Below are positions 4,665-10,607 of a stretch of 10,836 bases of DNA, one piece after another. The stretch is from Desulfobacterales bacterium (GTDB taxonomy: Bacteria > Desulfobacterota > Syntrophobacteria > B119-G9). Below the pieces are notes generated by a model. The model ran no database searches, had not been told where the DNA came from, and saw only the letters and a program-made list of their open reading frames with translations. Every line of letters begins with the position of its first letter. Within the stretch, counting starts at the first letter, position 1. Position numbers and translations under genes: made by a program. Where the stretch lies: contig JALXAI010000533.1 in NCBI GenBank assembly GCA_026992215.1, forward strand, positions 1 to 10,836. The letters run 5' to 3'.

Positions 4665-6311
4665 ATGTACCTCGTACTCACAAGCCTTTTTTTCTCGCTC
4701 TTTATAACCATATCCCTTGTGCCGCTGTGCGGCAGGCTTTCTTACCGCCTTCAGGCTCTTGACATGCCAAGCGCACGAAAGGTACACAGCCATCCCATGC
4801 CACGATTCGGCGGGCTTGCCATGACCCTCGGCATGCTTATCACCGTATGCCTGTGGCTTCCCAAAGAAAGTTTTGTCAAGGCCTTCCTGATAAGCTGCAT
4901 AATCATTGCCATATTCGGGCTCATGGACGATGTTGTCGGAATGGGGTACAAAACAAAATTCATGGGGCAGGTGATTGCCGCGCTTGTAATTATGATCATG
5001 GGTAAGGTTCGTATAGTTACGCTGGGTACGATTATTCCCAGCAGCCTGTGCCTTTCCGACTGGTTTTCTTACCTGTTAACCCTGGTCGTGATTGTAGGGG
5101 TAACAAACGCGATAAATCTGTCCGACGGCCTGGACGGCCTGGCTGGAGGCATCTGCCTGCTGTCTTTTTGCTGTATCGCATACCTCGCTTACCGGGAAAG
5201 GGTTTTTACAATTGTACTATTGGCTGCGTCTATAATAGGAGTGATCTTCGGCTTCTTAAGATTCAACACCTATCCCGCATCTATATTTATGGGAGACACC
5301 GGAAGCCAGCTCCTTGGCTTTTCCGGGATTACCCTGGCGCTGAAACTAACACAAGAAAGCCCCAACCTCAGTCCCGTTCTTCCCTTAATCTTTTTTGGAT
5401 TCCCCGTGCTGGACACCCTGACCGTTATGGCACAGCGGATCTCGGAAGGACGTTCGCCCTTTTCCGCGGACAAAAACCATCTTCATCATAAGCTCATCAA
5501 GCTCGGGTTTTTCCACACGGAAGCGGTGGTTATTATCTACGTGTTTCAGTTTGTTCTGGTCATATCTGCTATTTATTTTAAGAACTCTCCGGACTGGGGA
5601 CTTCTGGCAGGATATCTTCTACTTTGTGCCCTGTCTCTTGTTTTTTTTCACTACGCTGAGAAAACCGGCTACCGTGTCAAACGGTACGATCTCATAGATA
5701 ATGTGTTCAAAGGGAAACTGAGGGTACTCAGGGAGCGGGGAATCCTCATCAGGATTTGCTTTAAGGCAGTAGAATGGGGAACACCGATGCTGGTGCTTTT
5801 TTCTGTTTTCCTGCCCAGGCAGATCCCGAGGGATTTTTCCGTGTTGTCAATGCCTTTTCTTATATTTCTCATTTTCAGCATCTTTCTCAAGCCCAGCGTG
5901 TTCAGCGCGTCCATACGGCTGCCGGTTTATTTCCTGTTGCCCTACGTCCTTTATCTCGGGGAAATAAATACCGCCGGCTGGATACCTCACTACTGGCTTA
6001 AATTTTATAACCTTGGCTTTGCCCTTCTTGCTTTTTTTGTAATTCTTACTCTAAAGTTTACCAGGAGAAAAAAAGGGTTTAAGATAAGTCCAATGGATTT
6101 TCTGATCCTGTTTATAGTGCTGGCAGTGTCCGCTCTGCCGGATAAGGGATTCAGGAATTACCACCTGGGGATGCTTGCATCGAAAATAATAATACTCTTT
6201 TTTACTTATGAAGTTCTGATGGGAGAGCTTCGAGGAGAATTTAAGAAACTGGGTTTTATGACTCTTTTAGCCACGCTGTGTATTGCTGTGAGAGGATTTC
6301 TCCAGTTGTAA
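4665..6311 (+). CDS. WecA/MraY-family polyprenyl-phosphate sugar-1-phosphate transferase, extended C-terminus
   Basis: This 548-residue integral membrane enzyme belongs to glycosyltransferase family 4: it moves an N-acetylhexosamine-1-phosphate from a UDP-sugar to undecaprenyl phosphate on the inner face of the cytoplasmic membrane, the first step in a lipid-linked glycan. The diagnostic loops are all present: HSHPMPRFGG (41-50), GLMDDV with D88-D89, NAINLSDGLDGLAGG (148-162), NTYPASIFMGDTGS (201-214, D211) and DKNHLHHKLIKLGF (269-282). WecA homologues normally end near residue 350; here about 200 residues with several further hydrophobic segments follow (about 370-548), a domain I do not recognise. 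The start is the first ATG and leads straight into the first membrane helix; the ribosome site is weak. It is followed after 21 bases by the VanZ-like gene. Exact sugar cannot be told. Confidence 0.88.
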   Translation: MYLVLTSLFFSLFITISLVPLCGRLSYRLQALDMPSARKVHSHPMPRFGGLAMTLGMLITVCLWLPKESFVKAFLISCIIIAIFGLMDDVVGMGYKTKFMGQVIAALVIMIMGKVRIVTLGTIIPSSLCLSDWFSYLLTLVVIVGVTNAINLSDGLDGLAGGICLLSFCCIAYLAYRERVFTIVLLAASIIGVIFGFLRFNTYPASIFMGDTGSQLLGFSGITLALKLTQESPNLSPVLPLIFFGFPVLDTLTVMAQRISEGRSPFSADKNHLHHKLIKLGFFHTEAVVIIYVFQFVLVISAIYFKNSPDWGLLAGYLLLCALSLVFFHYAEKTGYRVKRYDLIDNVFKGKLRVLRERGILIRICFKAVEWGTPMLVLFSVFLPRQIPRDFSVLSMPFLIFLIFSIFLKPSVFSASIRLPVYFLLPYVLYLGEINTAGWIPHYWLKFYNLGFALLAFFVILTLKFTRRKKGFKISPMDFLILFIVLAVSALPDKGFRNYHLGMLASKIIILFFTYEVLMGELRGEFKKLGFMTLLATLCIAVRGFLQL

Positions 6312-6332
6312 CCTGATCCCACGGAACACGAA

Positions 6333-6749
6333 ATGAATGGATGCATAAATAATTCTGTGAAGAACCTGCTGGTTAGCCCGAAATTTTCTTTTCTTCTGGC
6401 AGCCCTGTGGATGATCTTTCTTTATATCATGTCCTCGTTGCCCAAGCTTGCCCGCTACGACACGTTTTACGGGCAGGACAAGATAGAACACGTAATTGCG
6501 TTCGGAGTGCTCGGATTCTTGCTTTTTCGCGGCTTTTATCCGAGCATCTGCAAAAAAGGATCTCTCGTGGTGCTGCTGGTAACATTGATCATAGCCGCTT
6601 ATGGCGCCCTGGACGAATTTCACCAGATGTTTGTCCCGGGAAGGACGGCAAGCCTGGCAGATCTTGCCGCAGACATTACCGGCGGACTCCTGGCTTCCTC
6701 GATCGCTTATCTCCTTGTGCACCACTGTCCCGGTCGGCGGATAAGGTGA
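6333..6749 (+). CDS. VanZ-family membrane protein
   Basis: A 138-residue protein with about four membrane helices (roughly 15-36, 50-68, 78-92, 110-130). It carries the VanZ signature: DKIEHVIAFGVLGFLLF (49-65), GALDEFHQMFVPGR (91-104) and the SLADLAADITGG stretch (107-118). VanZ-like proteins give low-level teicoplanin resistance in VanA strains, but most members occur in exopolysaccharide or exosortase loci and their reaction is unknown; conserved acidic and histidine residues suggest binding of a phosphate- or polyprenyl-type substrate. It lies 21 bases after the sugar-phosphate transferase and is presumably cotranscribed with it. The ribosome-binding site is weak. Here a role in surface polysaccharide is more likely than antibiotic resistance. 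Confidence 0.9.
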   Translation: MNGCINNSVKNLLVSPKFSFLLAALWMIFLYIMSSLPKLARYDTFYGQDKIEHVIAFGVLGFLLFRGFYPSICKKGSLVVLLVTLIIAAYGALDEFHQMFVPGRTASLADLAADITGGLLASSIAYLLVHHCPGRRIR

Positions 6750-6794
6750 TTGGCGCCTCTTAATCGTTCTCGCTTATGTTGAACCTTGCTCTTT

Positions 6795-6820
6795 TCAATA
6801 CATCCACGTATTGAGTCTTT
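6795..6820 (+). terminator. Weak terminator-like hairpin after the VanZ gene
   Basis: TCAATAC (6795-6801), loop ATCCAC, GTATTGA (6808-6814), then GTCTTTTT. The 7-bp stem is perfect but AT-rich, so termination would be partial at best. Its position, 45 bases after the VanZ stop and before a separate promoter candidate, is sensible. Confidence 0.35.
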
Positions 6821-6910
6821 TTCCGAAACTATCAAAACCCCGATTTAACACGGTTTCGCTGAGTCACGGACGCTTGGCGGAAACGTGGTATTTTTCGTTC
6901 TGGTGAAACT

Positions 6911-6938
6911 TTGTCGAATATTTTAATGGACTTATGTT
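6911..6938 (+). promoter_or_regulatory. Tentative promoter of the Wza-type gene
   Basis: TTGTCG (6911-6916) and TATGTT (6933-6938) are 16 bases apart, each matching 4 of 6 consensus bases. The predicted leader would be about 115 bases. This is the best pair I see in the gap, but it is not strong. Confidence 0.3.
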
Positions 6939-7058
6939 TACTAATCTGGTTTAATAGGTAAAGCAAAGTATCGTTCGTTATTTGCTCCTTTTTCATCATC
7001 AATGATTACATGTTTGGTAACCGGCGCAGAACACCATTAAAAGCGAGGGAGAGTGCTT

Positions 7059-7625
7059 ATGAGAAGGCTAACCGTTTTTTCGCTATCTTTTTTACTATTA
7101 TCGTTATTTTTCTCATTAAACCTTAATAAGTTATGCCTGGCTGGCGACTATACCATTGCCCCTGCCGACGTTCTCGAAATTTCGATATGGGGCGAAGAAG
7201 AGCTGGCGAGGCAGCTGGTTGTGAGACCTGACGGAAAGGTTTCGTTTCCCCTTATCGGTGACATAGAGGTTGCAGGAAAAACCACGGCGGAAGTAAAAAA
7301 GCTTGTTGAAAAAAAGATCCGTCCTTACATACCGGAAGCCAGTGCTACCGTGATTGTCTCCCAGCTGGGTAGCCTTCAGTATTTTGTAATCGGTAAGGTT
7401 GCCAAGCCAGGAATGTTTAACGTCTCAAAACCGCTTACCGTGTTGCAGGCTCTTGCCATGGCCGGAGGCCTCACGACCTTTGCCAATGAAAGCGGCATTT
7501 CCATTGTCAGATATTATGGCAAGAAAACAATGCGCATTCCTTTCAATTACAAGGAAGTTAAGCAGGGAAAAAATCTTGAGCAAAACATTTTACTTGAAAG
7601 AGGAGATGTCGTCCTTGTGCCATAA
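7059..7625 (+). CDS. Wza-type polysaccharide export protein (Poly_export and SLBB domains)
   Basis: I choose ATG 7059 because GAGGGAG lies 7 bases before it; a GTG at 7053 sits on top of that site. The 188-residue product has a signal peptide (basic MRR, hydrophobic 5-22, likely cut after A28). A Poly_export domain follows (GDYTIAPADVLEISIWGEEE onward, with VVRPDGKVSFPLIGDI at 54-69), then one SLBB domain (YFVIGKVAKPGMFNV... at 108-122 to DVVLVP). Such proteins form the periplasmic/outer-membrane channel for exopolysaccharide. It is much shorter than E. coli Wza (about 380 residues), with one SLBB and no lipobox cysteine or C-terminal membrane helix, like the small export proteins of exosortase-type loci, so the neighbouring beta-barrel may supply the outer-membrane pore. 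The stop overlaps that gene by 20 bases. Confidence 0.92.
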   Translation: MRRLTVFSLSFLLLSLFFSLNLNKLCLAGDYTIAPADVLEISIWGEEELARQLVVRPDGKVSFPLIGDIEVAGKTTAEVKKLVEKKIRPYIPEASATVIVSQLGSLQYFVIGKVAKPGMFNVSKPLTVLQALAMAGGLTTFANESGISIVRYYGKKTMRIPFNYKEVKQGKNLEQNILLERGDVVLVP

Positions 7626-8847
7626 TAGAAAACTGTTCTTTTTCACGTTTCTTGTCGTTCTCTTTTGGTTCAGTTTCCCGTGCGGATTGAACTTTGCTGC
7701 GGACTGGTCTCTCTCCCCGGGGATACGTGTATCCCAGGAATACAACAGCGACGTACTTTTTTCCCACCTCGACAGCTGGGAGGATTTTTTTACCAGGGTT
7801 GAGCCACGATTCAAGTTGATCGGGGAAAGTGAAAGGGCAAAGCTAGAGCTCGATTCAAGGGTTATCGGGGAAAAGTACTACGAGTACGGTCACTTTGATA
7901 CCGTTAACACGGATAACGAGCTTACCCTGGATTACGCATGGTCTCCCAGGTTTTCCACCACTTTGACCAATACGTTCATCAAGGATAACATCCTGGAGAC
8001 GGAGCTGGAAAGAGCCGGAGTTGCAGGGTTCAGACAGGACAGGTACAAGTACGGTTTTGATTTGACAGGCAACTACGTGATATCGGAGGTCTTTTCCGTG
8101 GCGCTGGGCGGAGGCGGTACTTTCAGCTATTATCCCGACGGCCCCTACCCCGACCTAGATCTCTGGGACATTCATTTCAATCCAACATGGATAATAAACC
8201 CCCGGGACAGCCTCGGGCTGTATGTTAACTTCGACTACGCCGACTATGAAGAGATATCAACAATTCAGACCCTCTCACAGACCCTTTACTGGAGAAGGGA
8301 TTTGAGTGACACGACGTTTTTCGTGTTGGGAGCCGGTTACAGGTACACATGGACAAAGTACGAATTTTCCATCCCACAAATTGCCTTCGATCCCACCCTG
8401 GGATTTGTGCTTGTAAACGTCGACAGGGAAATCCGGGACGAAGACGATGGTTTTATTTTTAATTTCTCGCTCAACAACGATTGGACCGAAAGGTTTACGA
8501 CCATCGTGGATCTTGGCCGCGAACACTACAACGCCATTGACGCCAGGGGAATCGACAGAAATTATATCCGTATGACGCTCAAGTACAAGCTGACGGAGAA
8601 AACTTCTTTCAACTGCAAGCTGGCGTACGACGTAACCGAGGAAAAGGGAACTTACGGAGTGGATAGGGATTACATAAAGGTGTCTCCGTCATTGAGATGG
8701 CGGTGTACGAAGGACCTGGTCTTCGATTTTCACGGCTCCTACGAATACAGGAAAACCGACGGAAGGGACTATGACTACGATACCGACAGGTTTCGAAGCT
8801 GGGTAAGTCTCTCCTACTGGTGGCCGCGACTATGGGCAAATCATTGA
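7606..8847 (+). CDS. Outer-membrane beta-barrel protein of the exopolysaccharide locus (EpsL-like)
   Basis: The frame is open from 7399, but the part before 7606 lies over the export gene and does not look like a signal sequence. I choose ATG 7606 (413 residues; TTG 7615 with GAGGAG 9 bases upstream is an alternative). A signal peptide is visible (NRKLFFFTFLVVLFWFSF, likely cut near A31). The rest alternates aromatic and polar residues with many D/Y/W turns (for example FSTTLTNTFIK, RYTWTKYEFS, FIFNFSLNNDWTERFTTIVDLG), as in a barrel of roughly 16-18 strands. It resembles outer-membrane proteins of exosortase/PEP-CTERM-type exopolysaccharide loci. It overlaps the Wza-type gene by 20 bases, so translation is coupled, and the two probably form one secretion path. 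The end YWWPRLWANH lacks a clean terminal aromatic, and repeat sequence begins within about 10 bases, so the tail may be altered. Confidence 0.8.
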   Translation: MSSLCHNRKLFFFTFLVVLFWFSFPCGLNFAADWSLSPGIRVSQEYNSDVLFSHLDSWEDFFTRVEPRFKLIGESERAKLELDSRVIGEKYYEYGHFDTVNTDNELTLDYAWSPRFSTTLTNTFIKDNILETELERAGVAGFRQDRYKYGFDLTGNYVISEVFSVALGGGGTFSYYPDGPYPDLDLWDIHFNPTWIINPRDSLGLYVNFDYADYEEISTIQTLSQTLYWRRDLSDTTFFVLGAGYRYTWTKYEFSIPQIAFDPTLGFVLVNVDREIRDEDDGFIFNFSLNNDWTERFTTIVDLGREHYNAIDARGIDRNYIRMTLKYKLTEKTSFNCKLAYDVTEEKGTYGVDRDYIKVSPSLRWRCTKDLVFDFHGSYEYRKTDGRDYDYDTDRFRSWVSLSYWWPRLWANH

Positions 8848-8849
8848 TT

Positions 8850-9018
8850 TGGTTATAAGTTATTCGTTATTAGTTATCAATCATACGTTGCAGATATTAC
8901 CAGCAAGCACACATCACAACAGCAGCCAACCGAGTTATGATATCCCAAGCGAGATGAGCCATTGCTTTTCGGGGGATTGTCGAATCGTCGGATTACCGGG
9001 AACTAACCAAAAAGTATT
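8850..9018. repeat. (GTTATTC)-type repeat and gene-free stretch after the exopolysaccharide genes
   Basis: GGTTATAAGTTATTCGTTATTAGTTATCAATCATACGTTG-like heptamers (8850-8890) begin almost at the stop codon of the beta-barrel gene. The remaining bases to 9018 show no gene; a degenerate GGATTGTCGAATCGTCGGATTACC stretch at about 8973-8996 may be a worn heptamer tract. Confidence 0.55.
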
Positions 9019-9095
9019 TTCGCATTGCACGAAGTGCAAGGCATCAGCCGGCGGACACGCCGTCAGCTGACCGGTCTGCACTTGTCTGTGATTGA
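9019..9095. mobile_element. MITE-like element, right-half copy only
   Basis: TTGCAC-GAA-GTGCAA (9025-9039), GCATCAGCCGGCGGACA with a decayed partner arm, and GTCTGCACTTGTCTGTGATT (about 9074-9093) match the right part of the element at 4281-4535. The left half is absent and the terminal inverted repeat is mutated (GTCTGTGATT instead of GTCTGCGGTTAA), so the copy is probably immobile. It ends 21 bases before the GxxExxY gene. Confidence 0.65.
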
Positions 9096-9116
9096 TTTGC
9101 ACACTGTAAGAGTATA

Positions 9117-9491
9117 ATGGACATTAACGAGATTACCTATGTTATCAACGGTACGGTATTCGAAGTAAATAAGGTCCTTGGACCGGGTTTCCTTGAAAAA
9201 GTTTATGAAAATGCCCTTGTCGAGGAGCTCCGTAGGCGCGGGATTAAAGTTCAGAGCCAGGCACCCATTGATGTTATGTACAAAGGTGTCCGGGTTGGTG
9301 AATTTTTCGCCGATTTATCCGTTGAAGACAAGGTTATAGTGGAACTCAAAACAGTTGATCGATTAGAAAAGATTCACTCAGCTCAGCCGTTGAATTATTT
9401 AAAAGCTACCGGAATACCGGTGGGTTTACTTGTTAATTTCAAAAGAAGAAAGGCAGAAATAAAGAGGATTGTACTAGATTTGGGAACATAA
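9117..9491 (+). CDS. GxxExxY protein
   Basis: This 124-residue protein is a full-length member of the GxxExxY family. The name motif is G24-F-L-E27-K-V-Y30, and the conserved 'NALVEELRRRGI' helix and 'QAPIDVMYKGVRVGEFFADL' strands follow. D66 with E76-L-K78 ('ADLSVEDKVIVELKTV') and Q89 in the 'SAQPLNYLKATG' helix form a PD-(D/E)xK-like nuclease core. The function is unknown; a DNA- or RNA-cutting role is plausible from the fold only. ATG 9117 fits the family N-terminus (MDINEITYVI); no good ribosome site is seen. It is placed between a right-half MITE-like copy (ends about 9095) and a full copy (starts 9519), which suggests it moved with, or was inserted next to, that element. Confidence 0.93.
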   Translation: MDINEITYVINGTVFEVNKVLGPGFLEKVYENALVEELRRRGIKVQSQAPIDVMYKGVRVGEFFADLSVEDKVIVELKTVDRLEKIHSAQPLNYLKATGIPVGLLVNFKRRKAEIKRIVLDLGT

Positions 9492-9518
9492 CTTGAGAAG
9501 TGTCTGGGATTTTTTTGA

Positions 9519-9768
9519 TTAACCGCAGACGAACACAGACAAACACAGACATCTTTGCTCGGGCGACTCTGCCCGAGCAAAAAATCCTATCGCTTCGCGA
9601 TAAAATCCTACAAAAAAAGAGACCTGATTTTTTTCGACACCTTGCTTACTCGCAGATCGCGATTAATGGTAGGATAATTTTGATACTTTGCGCGAAGCGC
9701 AACGTATCAGCCGGCGGACATGTCGTCCGCTGGCTGGTCTGCGCAGGTCTGCGTATGTCTGCGGTTAA
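9519..9768. mobile_element. MITE-like element, copy 2 (250 bp)
   Basis: Ends TTAACCGCAGAC (9519-9530) and GTCTGCGGTTAA (9757-9768) are exact inverted repeats; including T/A-rich flanks the arms extend to about 19 bases with one mismatch. Inside, two hairpins on each side mirror each other: TTTGCTCGGGC-GACTCT-GCCCGAGCAAA (9554-9581, perfect 11 bp) and TATCGC-TTC-GCGATA (9588-9602) on the left; TGATAC-t-TTGCGC-GAA-GCGCAA-c-GTATCA (9681-9709) and a 12-bp stem with ATGTC loop (9708-9736) on the right. AAAATCCTAC on the left and its near inverse GTAGGATAATTTT on the right continue the symmetry to the centre. No coding capacity is seen. It has the same orientation as copy 1. Confidence 0.8.
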
Positions 9769-9805
9769 TTAAAAACATGTTCCGGGATTCGAAACTGCAC
9801 GGAAC

Positions 9806-9838
9806 TTACCCATATGTCGCTTGACGTAAAATGGGTAA
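9806..9838. repeat. 33-bp palindromic repeat, copy 2
   Basis: Perfect 8-base arms TTACCCAT (9806-9813) and ATGGGTAA (9831-9838) enclose a spacer with a GTC...GAC inner stem. It matches 4215-4247 in 30 of 33 positions. It is 37 bases to the right of the MITE-like copy. Confidence 0.7.
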
Positions 9839-9849
9839 AGAGAGATTTT

Positions 9850-9958
9850 CACATTGCGGATTGCAAATTTGTTATTGGTTACACGTTACTAGTCATGCGT
9901 TGTTCCTTGCTAGGTGGGAGGGGCAGATAACAAGTAACGAGATTGAGATTACGGATTA
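9850..9958. repeat. Degenerate heptamer tracts and S23-type leader trace
   Basis: CATTGCGGATTGCAAATTTG (from 9853), then GTTATTGGTTACACGTTACTAGTCATGCGTTG (GTTATTC type), then TAGGTGGGAGGGGCAG (9911-9926), similar to the S23 leader at 4071-4085, and ATAACAAGTAACGAGATTGAGATTACGGATTAG (to 9958). The order repeat - leader is the same as at 4018-4110, in the same orientation. Confidence 0.5.
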
Positions 9959-10304
9959 GTGCTGACCGGTTCGGGTGGTACCCTGGAGAAAAGTAAATAT
10001 CTCGGCAACCCATGCCTTAACCCAAGGCCTAACGCTGAATGCCCTGTTACCGTGACACAGGGTACGATCCGCCTCGTTATCGCTTCCCAGCTGCCTATTG
10101 GGGCCGCCAATATTTTGCAAAGCAACTCAAAAGAAGCCAGAATCCCCGAATTATGGGGGGGCAGAACTGCAGATTGCGTGGTCGAGTCAGTAAAACGAGC
10201 TTTTGCAGTTTCTTAAACCATGGATTGCGCCATCTGAGTAAGCCACTCTCGCCTATTGGGCTGTACGGACAGCGACTCGGTGACCCGGAAACTCAACGAT
10301 TCAC
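9959..10304. other. Unassigned hairpin-rich stretch
   Basis: No gene is recognised. Two overlapping plus-strand open frames (9959-10216 and 10039-10362) show no family motif. Several stems are visible: GTACCCTG/CAGGGTAC (9978-9985 with 10058-10065), GCCTT-AACCC-AAGGC (10014-10028), CCCTGT/ACAGGG (10042-10047 with 10057-10062, competing with the first), TATTGG-GGCCG-CCAATA followed by TTTT (10096-10116) and CCCC/GGGG around 10144-10161. It could be a structured RNA or the remnant of a mobile element. Confidence 0.4.
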
Positions 10305-10607
10305 TCACTTTTTGCCTAGCCGAGAACTGTCTAGCCAGTCTTCTAAAGAAACGTTGAGATGAATGCCCTTTTCCCTTAATCGCGCCATAAATTCCCACGG
10401 GTCGGAACCGAGGGCTTTACAGACTTCACCCATACTAATTTCCCCTCGGCGATACTTGTCCAGGTACCTTTCTTCCTTATCTACATATAGCCCTTTACGC
10501 AAAACCTCTCTAAGGTATGCCGAGCGGTCCATGTGAAGCTCTTCGGCAGTTTCGTCGATCTCCTTCAAAAGGTCTTCAGGTATCCTGATAGTGGTTGGTT
10601 TTCCCAT
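10305..10607 (-). CDS. Ribbon-helix-helix / UPF0175 antitoxin
   Basis: A 100-residue protein in two parts. Residues 1-40 (MGKPTTIRIPEDLLKEIDETAEELHMDRSAYLREVLRKGL) are a ribbon-helix-helix DNA-binding domain. Residues 45-90 (EERYLDKYRRGEISMGEVCKALGSDPWEFMARLREKGIHLN) match UPF0175, the antitoxin partner often paired with PIN/DUF3368 toxins. The start is supported by GAGAGGAG ending 7 bases upstream. It overlaps the stop of the upstream PIN-like gene by one base (TAATG), giving coupled translation. Odd: the toxin gene comes first, the reverse of the common antitoxin-first order. Confidence 0.82.
   Translation of the reverse strand: MGKPTTIRIPEDLLKEIDETAEELHMDRSAYLREVLRKGLYVDKEERYLDKYRRGEISMGEVCKALGSDPWEFMARLREKGIHLNVSLEDWLDSSRLGKK

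Larger units (their letters stand above)
6750..7058. other. 309-base gap within the exopolysaccharide genes
   Basis: No open frame of interest was found. It holds a weak terminator-like hairpin (6795-6820), an inverted pair CGAAAC/GTTTCG (6824-6829, 6853-6858), a tentative promoter (6911-6938) and the ribosome-binding site of the next gene. I looked for a sigma-54 promoter (GG...GC) and did not find a convincing one. The gap suggests two transcription units. Confidence 0.5.

Noticed and set aside
6860..6900. Sigma-54 promoter near TTGGCGGAAACGTGG
   Set aside because: The GG and GC elements are not at the required spacing.
7399..7605. Earlier start for the beta-barrel gene (69 extra residues)
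   Set aside because: This part lies wholly over the Wza-type gene, and the signal peptide begins after 7606.
9090..9118. TTGATT - TATAAT promoter overlapping the GxxExxY start codon
   Set aside because: The -10 would overlap the ATG and place the start of transcription inside the gene, and the spacing is 15 bases; the ATG itself fits the family N-terminus.
10039..10362. 107-codon plus-strand frame at 10039 and 85-codon frame at 9959
   Set aside because: No recognisable domain, the two frames overlap each other, and the first runs into the antisense of the RHH-UPF0175 gene.
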